Positions 31,002 to 40,675 of a DNA stretch of 64,000 bases are shown piece by piece. Position 1 is the first letter of the stretch. Each line of letters starts with the position of its first letter. Location: assembly GCA_963377175.1 (NCBI GenBank), contig CAUJNA010002890.1, forward strand, positions 805,510 to 869,509, in the 5' to 3' direction. Both the position numbers and the translations under genes were made by a program. The notes beneath the pieces were generated by a model. It was not told the DNA's origin and ran no database searches. It was given only the letters and a program-made list of their open reading frames with translations. The DNA comes from Effrenium voratum (Eukaryota; Sar; Dinophyceae; Suessiales; Symbiodiniaceae).

Positions 31002-32219
31002 GGGATTGTGGGAGTGAACCCAGAGGTGACACTGGTTGGATGGTTTTTCTCGGGCTCATTCCATGTCTCATTCAGCGCCTAGAGCACCAGTAATGGGCAA
31101 TTGATTCACGCAGGTCAAGAGAAGCTCCTGCTTTCTCCGCTCCGGCCATTTTCGAATCTGGCTCTCAAAGTAAGAAGAGGACGGGTCTAAAAGTTGGTCA
31201 ATACTCCGTTTGGCCCCCCCCATTTTCGAGGGTCTCGACCCCATCCCAGAGCCTTCCCCAAATTACCATGCCTTCTCAAAGCAATGGGAAAAGTGAGAGG
31301 GCACGATGGCCCTGGGAGGGACGGTGCCTCATTTTACTGAGAGGTATCTGCTTTTCGGTCTCAATTTGTTGACAAGGCACGCTGTTCTGGAGAAGCCCGT
31401 AAAATCCAGAGGACGCGTATCCAGAGTCCCGACAATTAGTGGGACATATCATCTGTTTAATGGTTGTCCCCAATGGTAAAGGACCTGTTTGTTGGCCTCT
31501 AAGCAATGTTACAACCCCAGCTTATTAACAGGGAGGTGTCCCTGGGTAAGGAATCATTACTTTTTGGCGAAGGGGGCCCGCATCAATAGGACGGGTTTAT
31601 GAATTTGGGGTTGGCATCAATTGGGTTTGAAATTCAATTTGGCTTTTGGTGGACATGATTCGAATGGGGCTGTGGACCCGTGGAATTTCATTGTTGGTTG
31701 CATTTTCCAGGTTATATATGGGGAAAATGGAATTAGGGATCCCCCTTAAGGTAGGGCTGATATTCGGGGATTCATGTCCACCACCCGTGAGATGCTGCCA
31801 ACTCTTAAAACAAATAGCCAACTGGACTTTGTGACTTCCCCCCTAGACTTAAACCCAGGGGTGTCCCTATTCAGGACATCAAACCACCCCTGCGTATTTG
31901 GGCCAGACTTGACTCACCTTTTGAAGCGCTTGCCTTTGTTGCGGATCTACCCTCTCATATTTTTCCTGTCATGAAGCCTGACAGGGGGGGCTCTGGTTTG
32001 GACCATTTCCTTTTAAAGGGACTTCCATGTTAATTGGCAGGGTAAGTCTGGCCCAGATTGACTCGAATGTTTCCCTCGAGGCCAACCTGGACCGCCTGAA
32101 TCATACCTGGACCCTTCAGCCTCTCTGAAAGTTCCAGCGGGCACCTTTCTCGTAAGTGGGGTTCCTGACTATCCGGTAGCCCTGTATTAGTGATTTGGGG
32201 TTTGAACCCCCGCTTAACC
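31002..32219. other. Intron-like stretch
   Basis: Contains a family J-like piece (31513-31615: CCAGCTTATTAACAGGGAGG ... GACGGGTTTATGAATTTGGGG) and no convincing exon. Confidence 0.4.
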
Positions 32220-32615
32220 TCCACAGGACCAATCCAAATCACCAACCCCGCTCCAAAATACCAAGTCACCAAAGCAAACCTAAACCTCCAAATTGCCAAT
32301 CCACGTCACCAACGAAACCTCCAAAGTAACAGGTCACCAAAGCAATCCTAAAGCTCCAAACTGCCAAACCACATCATCAACAAAACCTCCAAAGTACCAG
32401 GTCACCAAAGCAATCCTAAAGCTCCAAACTGCCAAACCACATCACCAACGAAACCTCCAAAGTACCAGGTCACCACAGCAATCCTAAAGCTCCAAACTGC
32501 CAAACCACATCACCAACGAAACCTCCAAAGTACCAGGTACCAGGTCACCACAGCAATCCTAAAGCTCCAAACTGCCAAACCACATCACCAACGAAACCTT
32601 CAAAGTACCAGGTCA
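32220..32615 (+). repeat. 68-bp minisatellite
   Basis: About five to six tandem units of about 68 bp containing CCAAAGTACCAGGTCACC and CTCCAAACTGCCAAACC. The last units carry an extra TACCAGG duplication. Confidence 0.9.
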
Positions 32616-32678
32616 CCAAAATCTACACCTCCACCGCACTGGTTTCGAGTGGTGGCCTGCCTGCATGGTTTCCCTCAG

Positions 32679-32775
32679 ATTGGTGGACGCTCGGATCGAT
32701 TGCATCGATTTGAGCCGATCCGAGGAGCCTTTGAGCTGCGGGAAGAGCTTCAAGACCAACATCCCGGTCAAGGAT
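32679..32775 (+). CDS. Exon of an unrecognised segment, probably of the same gene
   Basis: Follows GGTTTCCCTCAG (AG 32677-32678) and reads LVDARIDCIDLSRSEEPLSC then GKSFKTNIPVKD. It is GC-rich and bordered downstream by a D-type terminus (TCGATTCGGTACGTCAGG). The frame could run to a GTACGT donor at 32787, but those last bases belong to the repeat. Acidic, with two cysteines and no domain recognised. Confidence 0.55.
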
Positions 32776-32925
32776 CTGTCGATTCGGTACGTCAGGCAAG
32801 TGGTTAATGACCAACCAACTTTTTTGGGTATTGACCAACCATTTTTGATTCGGGTCCTTAGGGAGTCTCCAGGTACGTCAGGTAAGTGGTTAGTGGATCT
32901 GCTATCGATTCGGTGCCTCCAAAAA
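32776..32925 (+). repeat. Family D termini enclosing a decayed A element
   Basis: TCGATTCGGTACGTCAGGCA at the left, then ATGACCAACCAAC... and GGGAGTCTCCAGG (A-type), then GTACGTCAGGTAAGTGG and ATCGATTCGGTG. Confidence 0.5.
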
Positions 32926-33109
32926 AGAGTGGGTTTCATTTCGCGCAGGCCACCTGAATGGGGGGAGGGGAGGGTTGGGTTGGGGGGGGAGGTATTTGCT
33001 GAAATGGCGGTGGCTCAAAAAACCAGAATTCCAAAATGGGTTGCCCTGGTAAGTGGAAACATGGACCAAAACCTGCGGTTTGCCCTTCCTGTTGAATTTT
33101 GAGCCACAC

Positions 33110-33208
33110 GCACATGAACATGTTTTATTTACCCTTGCTGGTTTTAAAGGGAATCTATCACTACTGGAAATATGTTTATTTGTTCCAGGGGGCTTAAGCA
33201 AATGGAAG
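33110..33208 (+). repeat. Family E element, copy E8
   Basis: CCCTTGCTGGTTTTAAAGGG, ATCACTACTGGAAATATG, GGCTTAAGCAAATGGAAG. Confidence 0.8.
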
Positions 33209-33221
33209 GGTAAGTGGGGAT

Positions 33222-33430
33222 CGGGCGAGACAACCCACTGAACGGAGACTTACAACCATGGCTTTTGTGGGCTATAACTCCGGGTATTACCCACTTACGA
33301 AGTACCCTGGCCTTTTAGGTACTTTTAATGTTCGTTTCCAACTCGAGTAGGTCAAAACCATGGTTATAACTAGGGTAGCTAGGCTTAGTCCCCTTATATA
33401 TCCATGGTTGTGACCTACTTACTAAGTTGT
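33222..33430 (+). repeat. Family D element, copy D6 (double)
   Basis: ACCCACTGAACGGAGACTTA, CATGGCTTTTGTGGGCTAT, CCCACTTACGAAGTACC, then a second set ending CGACCTACTTACTAAG-like. Confidence 0.65.
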
Positions 33431-34002
33431 TTGAATATGCAAGTGGCTCTATTTGCCCGGTGGCCGGAAAACAAGCACGTCACGAGTTTGGGTTGCCACT
33501 TAGATGAGTCTCCTCTTGGTTGATGCAAACAAACAGGTTGGTTTGTCGCAAAATTGGGGGGTACCCCCAAAATGTGTTGTTTAGACATCACCTTTTGGGT
33601 TTTGGTGATTTTCAAAGAGGAAATTTGGGGAATACCACTAAAATGAGGACCAATCACATGATGTGCTCAGTTGCGTATTTCTCAAAACAAACCCTTGTTG
33701 GGTGTTTTTGTTTTCTTTTGGGAAACCAACAGGAAACCCACCACCTGCAAAAAAGCGTCTCCTCACTTGTTCAGTGGCTCCCTTTTTCCTTCTTTTTTGG
33801 TTGCTGCCCCACTAAAATGGTCTTCCCAAAAAGGGTTCCCTTGTTTCCCAGGGTCACTGAACAACTGAGTCTCTACTTGTGAGACGCGGAGACGCTGTGA
33901 TTTCTTCCGGGTCCGATGGCAGCCACCACTAAACCCAAAGCTAAAGGGGCGGCTGGGAACCATCAAGTATATGATGACCCTGGATATGGCAGGGCTCAAA
34001 AG

Positions 34003-34105
34003 AAAATCACATTTTGCAACCATTTGAAACATGTGGCTTTTTCCGGCAAAACAAAGGGAAACCACCATTTACAAGTTGCAATGTTCAGGACAATGTAAGG
34101 ATCTT
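34003..34105 (+). repeat. Family L element, copy L3 (diverged)
   Basis: GAAAATCACATTTTGC ... GCTTTTTCCGGCAAAACAAAG ... AATGTAAGGATCTT. Confidence 0.6.
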
Positions 34106-34201
34106 CTGGATATGGATCTGTGCCAAAATAAGGTGCTCTAACTAACCGGGACGTTTGGATGCCGAAATTCAAGACTTCGTTTCGGTCCTCGGTCGCGGCA
34201 G

Positions 34202-34279
34202 GACCTGGTGCGATATTTCATCACGGCAGGCGGGCGTGGGGCTTTTTTGCCTTCGAGCGAAGCCTTTGAAGCGGGACAG
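34202..34279 (+). CDS. Short exon of an unrecognised segment
   Basis: Follows CTCGGTCGCGGCAG (AG 34200-34201) and reads DLVRYFITAGGRGAFLPSS then EAFEAGQ, exactly 26 codons, before composition drops. The other two frames are less protein-like. It lies between membrane-protein exons on the same strand and is probably part of that gene. Confidence 0.5.
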
Positions 34280-34402
34280 GGGAAGCTTCCATTTGCCATG
34301 GTTTCACAAGTCTCCTGAGTAGGTAACCAGGCTTACTAACCAGGCTACCAATAAAAATGGGCTTTAACTTGAAAACTGATGGCATCCACTTGCAATTGAG
34401 GC

Positions 34403-34503
34403 ATCCATTTGCTGAAATGAATATGTTGTATTGTCCCCTGTTGGTTTTAAAGGGAATCTATCACTACTGGACGTATTTTCCCCAGGAAACACCAAAGCAA
34501 ATG
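34403..34503 (+). repeat. Family E element, copy E9
   Basis: TCCATTTGCTGAAATGAATATG, CCTGTTGGTTTTAAAGGG, right end CAAAGCAAATG. It abuts C8. Confidence 0.75.
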
Positions 34504-34640
34504 AGTCACGTGCTCAAAACCGATTCGGGTAGATGAAGGTTAGTAAGGGACGATCCCAGCCATAAATAGCTGCGGATCTCCGCCTTAGTTCTTTAGTTCT
34601 GGGTCGAGCATTTTTGTACCGGGCTTTGATTGTGACTCAA
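34503..34640 (+). repeat. Family C element, copy C8
   Basis: TGAGTCACGTGCTCAAAACC ... GGGCTTTGATTGTGACTCA. Confidence 0.8.
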
Positions 34641-34690
34641 TTGCGTTTTCATCTGGATGTTCCCCTGGTTTCTGACAGGATCTATCACCT

Positions 34691-34737
34691 GGTGGGGTCA
34701 TGGACCTATCTTTAACGGGTCATGGAGACTCTAGGTA
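34691..34737 (+). repeat. Family A 3' fragment (A4)
   Basis: GGGGTCATGGACCTATC ... GGGTCATGGAGACTCTAGG|TA. The left half is missing. Confidence 0.6.
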
Positions 34738-34879
34738 CTGTGTTTGTTTGTTTTTCTCCAGGGGACTTAAACCAAGGGGGGGGTCCAGCTGACTGGACTT
34801 TTGCTGCCCCCTTAGGACTCGGATTCTCGACGCACATGCCAAGGAGCCGGACCCAAAGTTGATGCGATACTCCGGGAGA

Positions 34880-34975
34880 AACACTCTTGGTGGCAAGCCC
34901 AGCCATCCGGTTCCTTAGCCTTGTACTTCACCCACTAAAAGTCAAACACTTTTCGCGGGGGATCTGAGGGCTGGT
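34880..34975 (+). repeat. Family G element, copy G7
   Basis: CCCAGCCATCCGGTTCCTTAG, ACCCACTAAAAGTCAAAC, GCGGGGGATCTGAGGGC. Confidence 0.65.
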
Positions 34976-35026
34976 GAAGATTTGACCCAACCATATGGTT
35001 TTAATGGTGGCCCGCCGAACCCCAAG

Positions 35027-35095
35027 GCCTCCTTTCAAAAACTGAAATGGGTCGACGTGGGTGGCTTCACGGGAGACCAAACGGTCACCGAGTTT
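35027..35095 (+). CDS. Exon-like segment
   Basis: Follows AACCCCAAG (AG 35025-35026) with AG|GCC and reads ASFQKLKWVDVGGFTGDQ then TVTEF. Third positions are moderately GC-rich. The frame stays open to 35172, so the 3' edge is a guess. No domain recognised. Confidence 0.45.
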
Positions 35096-35460
35096 AGGGG
35101 CTCCCCGGCTATTTTGAGACATAGCTATATTTTAGGGGATAGGCTGATTATGGAACATGGTTCAAGGATATGACGTTCATTGTGAAAGGGAGTTTGAGGG
35201 CATGTTATATATATATATATATGTTTCTATTGTGAATGTTATTGTGATTCATTATGTTGCGAAAGAGAATCACAATAAAGTGAGATCATTATGAACCAGA
35301 ATGTCGTGGTTCATTGAATGTTGCTAAACCAGATTGTCATTGTGATTTATTATGAACATCACCTGAAGCTGGTTTTTTACGAACCACTGTCATTGTGAAC
35401 ATTCATTGTCAGAAAAGAACCAGATTGCTAAACCAGGTTTTTGTGAGAGTGAGCTGTGAG

Positions 35461-35597
35461 CTTCTCTTTCGAGGCCTCATCACCTTGGCCATCGTGCAGT
35501 GGCTGGTGCCCTTTAACTCCACCATCACAGCCGCGGGCATCGCCTTGTGTGGTGGCTATCAGGACACGATCCGAAGCCGATACGAATCCCTACCAAG
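35461..35597 (+). CDS. Exon with a membrane helix and LCGG motif
   Basis: Reads LLFRGLITLAIVQWLVPFNS then TITAAGIALCGGYQDTIR, with a hydrophobic helix and strong third-position GC. In the unnamed dinoflagellate family I recall a F-x-G-L...P...L-C-G-G helix some distance after the D-x-D-E motif, so this is probably the next membrane segment of the gene at 23.7-30.6 kb. The start could be a few codons earlier (AG at 35449). The end is uncertain because the same frame stays open through element E10. Confidence 0.6.
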
Positions 35598-35615
35598 GAA
35601 AACAAAAAGAACAGA

Positions 35616-35722
35616 CTTCCATTTGCTTAAGAATGTTTCTTGTTATTTTCCCTTGTTGGTTTTAACAGGAATTATCACTACCAGGAAAAAATATGAATCC
35701 AGGAGTCTTAACCAAATGGAAG
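35616..35722 (+). repeat. Family E element, copy E10
   Basis: Terminal inverted repeats CTTCCATTTGCTTAAG and AGTCTTAACCAAATGGAAG. The interior is CCTTGTTGGTTTTAACAGG. The reading frame of the preceding exon is open through it. Confidence 0.85.
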
Positions 35723-35820
35723 AAGACAACAGAGGCAACCGGTGGCGTAACCGTGTTTTTGTTGTCCCACGTCTTCAGCAACTCTACAAAGAAATGCCCT
35801 CAATTGCAAAGTTTGCCTGA
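35723..35820 (+). CDS. Possible continuation of the 35461 exon after E10, with stop
   Basis: If E10 is removed, the frame from 35461 can continue as EDNRGNRWRNRVFVVPRLQ then QLYKEMPSIAKFA to TGA at 35818-35820. Third-position bias is weaker than in the exon, so this may be intronic. Confidence 0.3.
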
Positions 35821-36021
35821 TCCAAAGGAATAATCGATAGATAGATCATCAATGTCTATCAATAGTCCATGTTCTTTTTCTTTTGCCCTGGGTCTGCAAC
35901 TTGGGTTTTCCGCTTGGGTGGCCGATTCAGGCACGCGGTGGTTTTGAAACGGCCCCATCTTGCAGGAATTTGGGTCCAGGATGCCTTGCTTGGGTGAGAA
36001 ATACGCCCTACTCAACTATAT

Positions 36022-36140
36022 AGGTCCCCCAGTAGTGCCCTTTTACCGTTTCTTTTTTGGTTGGGAGGGTTCCCCTACTAAAGTAGACTACAGAAAGAAG
36101 GGCACTCTTATTAAAACCTCTCTACTGGAGGACCTAGTTA
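36022..36140 (+). repeat. Family B element, copy B4
   Basis: ATAGGTCCCCCAGTAGTGCCC ... CTCTACTGGAGGACCTAG. Confidence 0.85.
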
Positions 36141-36494
36141 AAGGGGCACGGTACGTCAGATAAGTGGGTAAAAACCATGGTTAGCGAAAGGCAGCCTTAG
36201 TCAGGCAACCCCCAATTGGTGGTTTTGGATTCGGATTTGAACGGGTCACTGGTTCTTGTAGAGGGTAAATGGGAAACCCCTCAAGAAGACCACCAAACCA
36301 CCAATCCAAACCTTGGAGGGAAGCTGACTCAGGGTTGACTTCAAGGGCAAGCAACAGGAACATCAAACCCATGTTGGTTCGCATTTGACGCATACCAAAC
36401 CACCATTGGCAGAAATAACCTCCTTGCAACTGCCCTAGGACTGAATCGGATCTGGTTGCCAATCAAATTGTATCCAGCCTGCAGTACACGGTGA

Positions 36495-36571
36495 ACCTGG
36501 AGTCATGACCCTACAACACTAAGGGAGTTCTGAGCATGATCTTCGGGTCATGGAGCATGGAGACTCCAGGT
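36495..36571 (+). repeat. Family A element, copy A5 (internally deleted)
   Basis: AACCTGGAGTCATGACCC ... GGTCATGGAGCATGGAGACTCCAGG|TA. Confidence 0.7.
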
Positions 36572-36857
36572 ACATTTGGCGTCAAGAACTTGCTGGTGCT
36601 CAGTGGGGAATCTGGGAATGAACCCAGGGATTCCCTTAACTCACCTTTCCAAAGCCGACCTTTTAACCTTTTGGTTTCCCTGATTTGGTCCATTTTGGGT
36701 AAAGGTCCCAAAAGGTCAACCTTTTATTTCAAGGTCCTTTGGGCAAGTGAGTTAAAGGAAACCACAAGGGATGGTTATTACATGGGTCATTCCATTGCTC
36801 ATTCCCTGCCTATTGCACCAGCAAGGGAAGGCCAGGTGGTAGCAACCTCTGCCTGTG
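36570..36857 (+). repeat. Direct duplication, copy 1 (contains an H element)
   Basis: About 288 bp from GTACATTTGGCGTCAAG to ACCTCTGCCTGT, nearly identical to 37854-38142. It contains an H element with termini TTAACTCACCTTTCC and GGGCAAGTGAGTTAA (36637-36756). Confidence 0.9.
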
Positions 36858-36959
36858 GACCCTCAGAGCTTTTTGGCGTCTCTGGAGCTTGCTTGCTCCA
36901 AAGCTTTCAGCTGACAAAATACCTGTGCCTTTGCTTCCCTTTGCTATCCAACAGAAAAG

Positions 36960-37165
36960 GTATCAATCTCCACAAAAAAGAAGAAGAAGCAAAAACACCT
37001 TTGGCGCAATCAAACAAACCCAGCGGGTGCAAGTATGAGGACGTCTCAAAAGGACAAGAAGGTGTCAAAGTACATCCTCACAAGGTACAAAGTGACTCTT
37101 AAGGGAATGGAAATGCTGGTAGACTCTTACGATTCGCCGACCTGGGCATTGGGGGGCCTAAGAAA
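36960..37165 (+). CDS. Lys-rich exon-like segment
   Basis: One frame reads STKKKKKQKHLWRNQTNPAG then MRTSQKDKKVSKYILTRYK and MEMLVDSYDSPTWAL. A competing frame ends at a GTACAA donor (37088). GC bias is weak. Confidence 0.3.
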
Positions 37166-37331
37166 TGACGGCTTTCCCTTTGGTTTCCCTTTCAACCCAC
37201 CCCAAAAAGAGTACCTGGAGTCTTCATGGCCCTTCCAAAATGGCACACCCAAAATTAACAGTCCCGATCTGTTTCTTGTTTTTCTCTCTTTTTGTTAATT
37301 GTAGGGTCATGGAGATTGTACCTGCAGTTCT

Positions 37332-37427
37332 ACCTGGAGTCTCCATGACCCGTTAAAACATGGGTCATTACCAAAAATGTTGGGGTCATTGACCCCATTT
37401 TTCAAGGGTCAGAAGGAGACTCCAGGT
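37332..37427 (+). repeat. Family A hairpin element, copy A6
   Basis: TA|CCTGGAGTCTCCATGACCC ... GGAGACTCCAGG|TA. Directly followed by B5. A degraded A copy lies upstream at 37207-37316. Confidence 0.85.
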
Positions 37428-37540
37428 AGGTGCCCTTTCACCCTTGTTTGGGGGAGGCTTCCCCTACTAAAATAGACTACATAACAAAAACCGGGTACCA
37501 ACTTATTCTAACCTCTCATATCTGGAGGACCTAGTCTAAA
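37428..37540 (+). repeat. Family B element, copy B5 (left end lost at A6)
   Basis: AGGTGCCCTTTCACCC ... ATATCTGGAGGACCTAG, with the left terminus missing where A6 ends. Confidence 0.75.
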
Positions 37541-37674
37541 TTCCAATGGCTTTTTTTGGTTATGAGGTTAACCCCTGGACAACCAGGTTTCCTTAAAGAA
37601 ATGCCTGGAGTCCCTCCCCTGTGTTTGTTTCTTTTCATGAACGACTAAGGGCTATGGGGGGTTGGGCTGTCCCC

Positions 37675-37853
37675 CATTTTCAAGGGTCAGAAGGAGACTC
37701 CAGGTGAACCACAATCAAAACCTAGGTAGATGAAGGTTAGTAAAGGACAATCCCCTTGCCATAAAAATCGCTGCGGATCTCCGCCTTATTAATTCTTGAA
37801 GCATGGTTCTGGGTTCACCATTTTTATACCGATCGGTTTTGATTATGACTCCA
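37675..37853 (+). repeat. Family A 3' end fused to family C element C9
   Basis: CCCATTTTCAAGGGTCAG and GGAGACTCCAGG, then GTGAACCACAATCAAAACC ... ACCGATCGGTTTTGATTATGACTCC (C9, 37706-37852). Confidence 0.75.
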
Positions 37854-38142
37854 GGTACATTTGGCGTCAAGAACTTGCTGGTGCTCAGTGGGGAATCTGG
37901 GAATGAACCCAGGGATTCCCTTAACTCACCTTTCCAAAGCCGACCTTTTAACCTTTTGGTTTCCCTGATTTGGTCCATTTTGGGTAAAGGTCCCAAAAGG
38001 TCAACCTTTTATTTCCAGGTCCCAAAAGGTCAAGTGAGTTAAAGGAAACCACCAGCGATGGTTATGACATGGGTCATTCCATTTCTCATTCCCTGCCTAT
38101 TGCACCAGCAAGGGAAGGCCAGGTGGTAGCAACCTCTGCCTG
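37854..38142 (+). repeat. Direct duplication, copy 2 (contains an H element)
   Basis: Near-identical to 36570-36857. It differs at the centre (CAGGTCCCAAAAGGTCAAG replacing the H right arm) and by a few substitutions. Confidence 0.9.
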
Positions 38143-38264
38143 TTTAGGAAACCACCGCAAGGAAACCACAAGGGAAAGCCCACCTTTTAACTCCAGGTGC
38201 CCCGGAGAAAAAAAAAAAAAAACTAGACGACGAGTGGCCCGGAAGCATAGAGGCAAGTTGATGC

Positions 38265-39180
38265 AGGTGAGGTAACTCTCGCAAAGTTAGCATGAGGAGT
38301 TGGCAGGCGAAGCAATTCTCAAAAAGTTGGCATGAGAAGCTGGCAGGTTAAGTAACTCTCGAATAGTTGGCTGGCAAAGTTGGCGGGTGAAGTAATTCTC
38401 GCAAAGTTGACATGAGAAGTTGGCAGGCGAAGTAACTCAAGAGAAAAGTTGGCATGAGAAGTTGGCAGGTGAAATAACTCTCAAAGAGTTGGCATGAGAA
38501 GTTGGCAGGTGAAGTAACTCTCGAAAAGTTGGCGTGAGAAGCTGGCAGGTGAAGTAATTCTCGAAAAGTTGGCACGAGAAGATGGCGCGTGAAGTAACTC
38601 TCGAAAAGTTGGCGTGAGAAGCCGGCAGGTGAAGTAACTTTCGAAAAGTTAGCATGAGAAGTTGGCAGGCGAAGTAATTCTCGAAAAGTTGGCGCGAGAA
38701 GTTGGCAGGCGAAGTAACTCTCGAAAAGTTGGCAGGCGATGTTGGCAGGTGAAGTACCTCTCGAAAAGTTGGCATGAGAAGCTGGCAGGTGAAGTAATTT
38801 TTCGAAAAGTTGCCACGAGAGGTTGGCAGATAAAGTATTTCTCGAAAAGTTGGCATGAGAAGTTGGCAGGTGAAGTAATTCTCGAAAAGTTGGCAGGTGA
38901 AGTTGCCACGAGAGGTTGGCAGGTAAAGTATTTCTCGAAAAGTTGGCATGAGAAGTTGGCAGGTAAAGTAATTCTCGAAAAGTTGGCATGAGAAGCTCGC
39001 AGGTGTAGTAACTCTCGAAAAGTTGGCATGATAAGCTCGCAGGTGAAGTAACTCCTCGAAAAGTTGGCACGAGAAGTTGGCAGGTGAAGTAACTCTCGAA
39101 AAGGTGGCATGAGAAGCTGGCAGGTGAAGTAATTCTCGAAGTTTCGGCATGAGAAACTGGCAGGTGAAGTAATTAACCCT
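38265..39180 (+). repeat. 40-bp satellite array 1
   Basis: About 23 tandem units of 40 bp, consensus containing GGCAGGTGAAGTAACTCTCG and AAAAGTTGGCATGAGAAGTT. Each unit carries CAG|GTGAAGT, a donor-like hexamer. Long minus-strand open frames here only reflect the repeat. Confidence 0.95.
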
Positions 39181-39184
39181 CAAA

Positions 39185-39475
39185 AAGCTGGAGCGGCGGA
39201 GGCGCTCCGCGTGCTACATTTGCAATTTACAGTTGCGATTTTCCAGCCATTTGTATCTAAAAGTTGCGATTTTCCAGCCGGAGCTGCGGGAGCACGCTCC
39301 GCGTACTACGTCTGTACTTAAAAAGTGCGATTTTCCAGCCGGAGCTGCAGCAGCACGCTCCGCGTACTGCGTTTGTGCTTAAAAGTTGCGATTTTCCAGC
39401 CGGAGCTGCGGGGGTGTGCTCCGCGTACTACGTTTGTACTTAAAAGCTGTGATTTTCAAGCCGGAGCTGCCGCGG
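39185..39475 (+). repeat. 61-bp satellite
   Basis: Four to five units of 61-62 bp containing GCGATTTTCCAGCCGGAGCT and GCACGCTCCGCGTACTACG. Confidence 0.9.
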
Positions 39476-39545
39476 ACCAGGGGGGAATCGAGCCCGGGAC
39501 CGCGGGATTGCGAAAGCAGGCGCGCACACCACGAGACAACTTCCA
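39474..39545 (-). ncRNA. Degenerate tRNA-like relic (tRNA-Glu-like promoter boxes)
   Basis: On the minus strand the order GTTGTCTCGTGGTGTG, CCTGCTTTCGC and CCCGGGCTCGATTCCC resembles a tRNA D-arm/A box, a Glu-type (TTC) anticodon region and a T-arm/B box at normal spacing. The acceptor and anticodon stems do not pair, so it is a relic or a tRNA-derived SINE piece, not a working tRNA. It sits between the 61-bp and 73-bp satellites. Confidence 0.45.
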
Positions 39546-39570
39546 AAAGCCGTTTCGCGAGCAAGAAAAT

Positions 39571-40290
39571 CGCACGGCGCCACAGCGAGAGCGCTTCGAC
39601 ACGCACGATCTCCGCAGAGGGTTCATCGGGCTCAAGACAATCGCACGGCGCCACAGCGAGAGCGCTTCGACACGCACGATCCCCGCAGAGGGTTCATCGG
39701 GCTCAAGACAAATTCGCACGGCGCCACAGCGAGAGCGCTTCGACACGCACGATCTCCGCAGAGGGTTCGCCAAGGTCAAGACAAATTCGCACGGCGCCAC
39801 AGCGAGAGCGCTTCGACACGCACGATCTCCGCAGAGGGTTCGCCAAGGTCAAGACAATTCGCACGGCGCCACAGCGAGAGCGCTTCGACACGCACGATCT
39901 CCGCAGAGGGTTCGCCGGTCAAGACAAATTCGCACGGCGCCACAGCGAGAGCGCTTCGACACGCACGATCTCCGCAGAGGGTTCGCCAAGGTCAAGACAA
40001 ATTCGCACGGCGCCACAGCGAGAGCGCTTCGACACGCACGATCTCCGCAGAGGGTTCGCCAAGGTCAAGACAAATTCGCACGGCGCCACAGCGAGAGCGC
40101 TTCGACACGCACGATCTCCGCAGAGGGTTCGCCGCGCTCAAGACAAATTCGCACGGCGCCACAGCGAGAGCGCTTCGACACGCACGATCTCCGCAGAGGG
40201 TTCGCCAAGGTCAAGACAAATTCGCACGGCGCCACAGCGAGAGCGCTTCGACACGCACGATCTCCGCAGAGGGGTGCGTTTCGTAAGCTC
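39571..40290 (+). repeat. 73-bp GC-rich satellite
   Basis: Ten units of 71-73 bp (unit starts at 39571, 39642, 39715, 39788, 39860, 39931, 40004, 40077, 40150 and 40223) containing CGCACGGCGCCACAGCGAGA and GACACGCACGATCTCCGCAG. All frames are open for long distances because the unit lacks stops. I regard it as non-coding. Confidence 0.95.
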
Positions 40291-40424
40291 CCGTCGGGCC
40301 TACCCCCGCCATAAAAAGAAGAAGAATTAAGAGTCGAGATGTGAAGGTAGAACAGAAAAGTTAGCTTGTGTTTTTAGGATAGTGAAGTAACACCCGACAA
40401 ATTAGCTTGTGCTTTTAGTAGAAT

Positions 40425-40675
40425 GAGATAACAGCCGAAAAGTTGACATGAGAAGTTGGCAGGTGAAGTAACTCTCAAAAAGTTGACATGAGAAGTAGGC
40501 AGGTGAAGTAACTCTCGACAAGTTGGCATGAGAAGTTGGCAGGTGAAGTAACTCTCGACAAGTTGGCATGAGAAGTTGGCAGGTGAAGTAACTCTCGACA
40601 AGTTGGCATGAGAAGTTGGCAGGTGAAGTAACTCTCGACAAGTTGGCATGAGAAGTTGGCAGGTGAAGTTGGCAG
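40425..40675 (+). repeat. 40-bp satellite array 2
   Basis: About six more units of the 40-bp repeat, more homogeneous than array 1, running up to GTTGGCAG, which serves as a possible acceptor for the next exon. Confidence 0.95.

Noticed and set aside
36536..37102. 188-codon + strand frame
   Set aside because: It runs through an A element, the 288-bp duplication and an H element, so openness is due to repeats.
38437..39183. Long minus-strand open frame with repeated LPTSHANFSRVTSPANF-like peptides
   Set aside because: It is the translation of the 40-bp satellite, whose unit lacks stops in several frames. No splice borders or codon bias independent of the repeat.
39325..40330. Two overlapping + strand frames of over 300 codons (RHSESASTRTISAEGS-like repeats)
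   Set aside because: They are translations of the 73-bp satellite in different frames. Being open in more than one frame shows a lack of stops, not selection.
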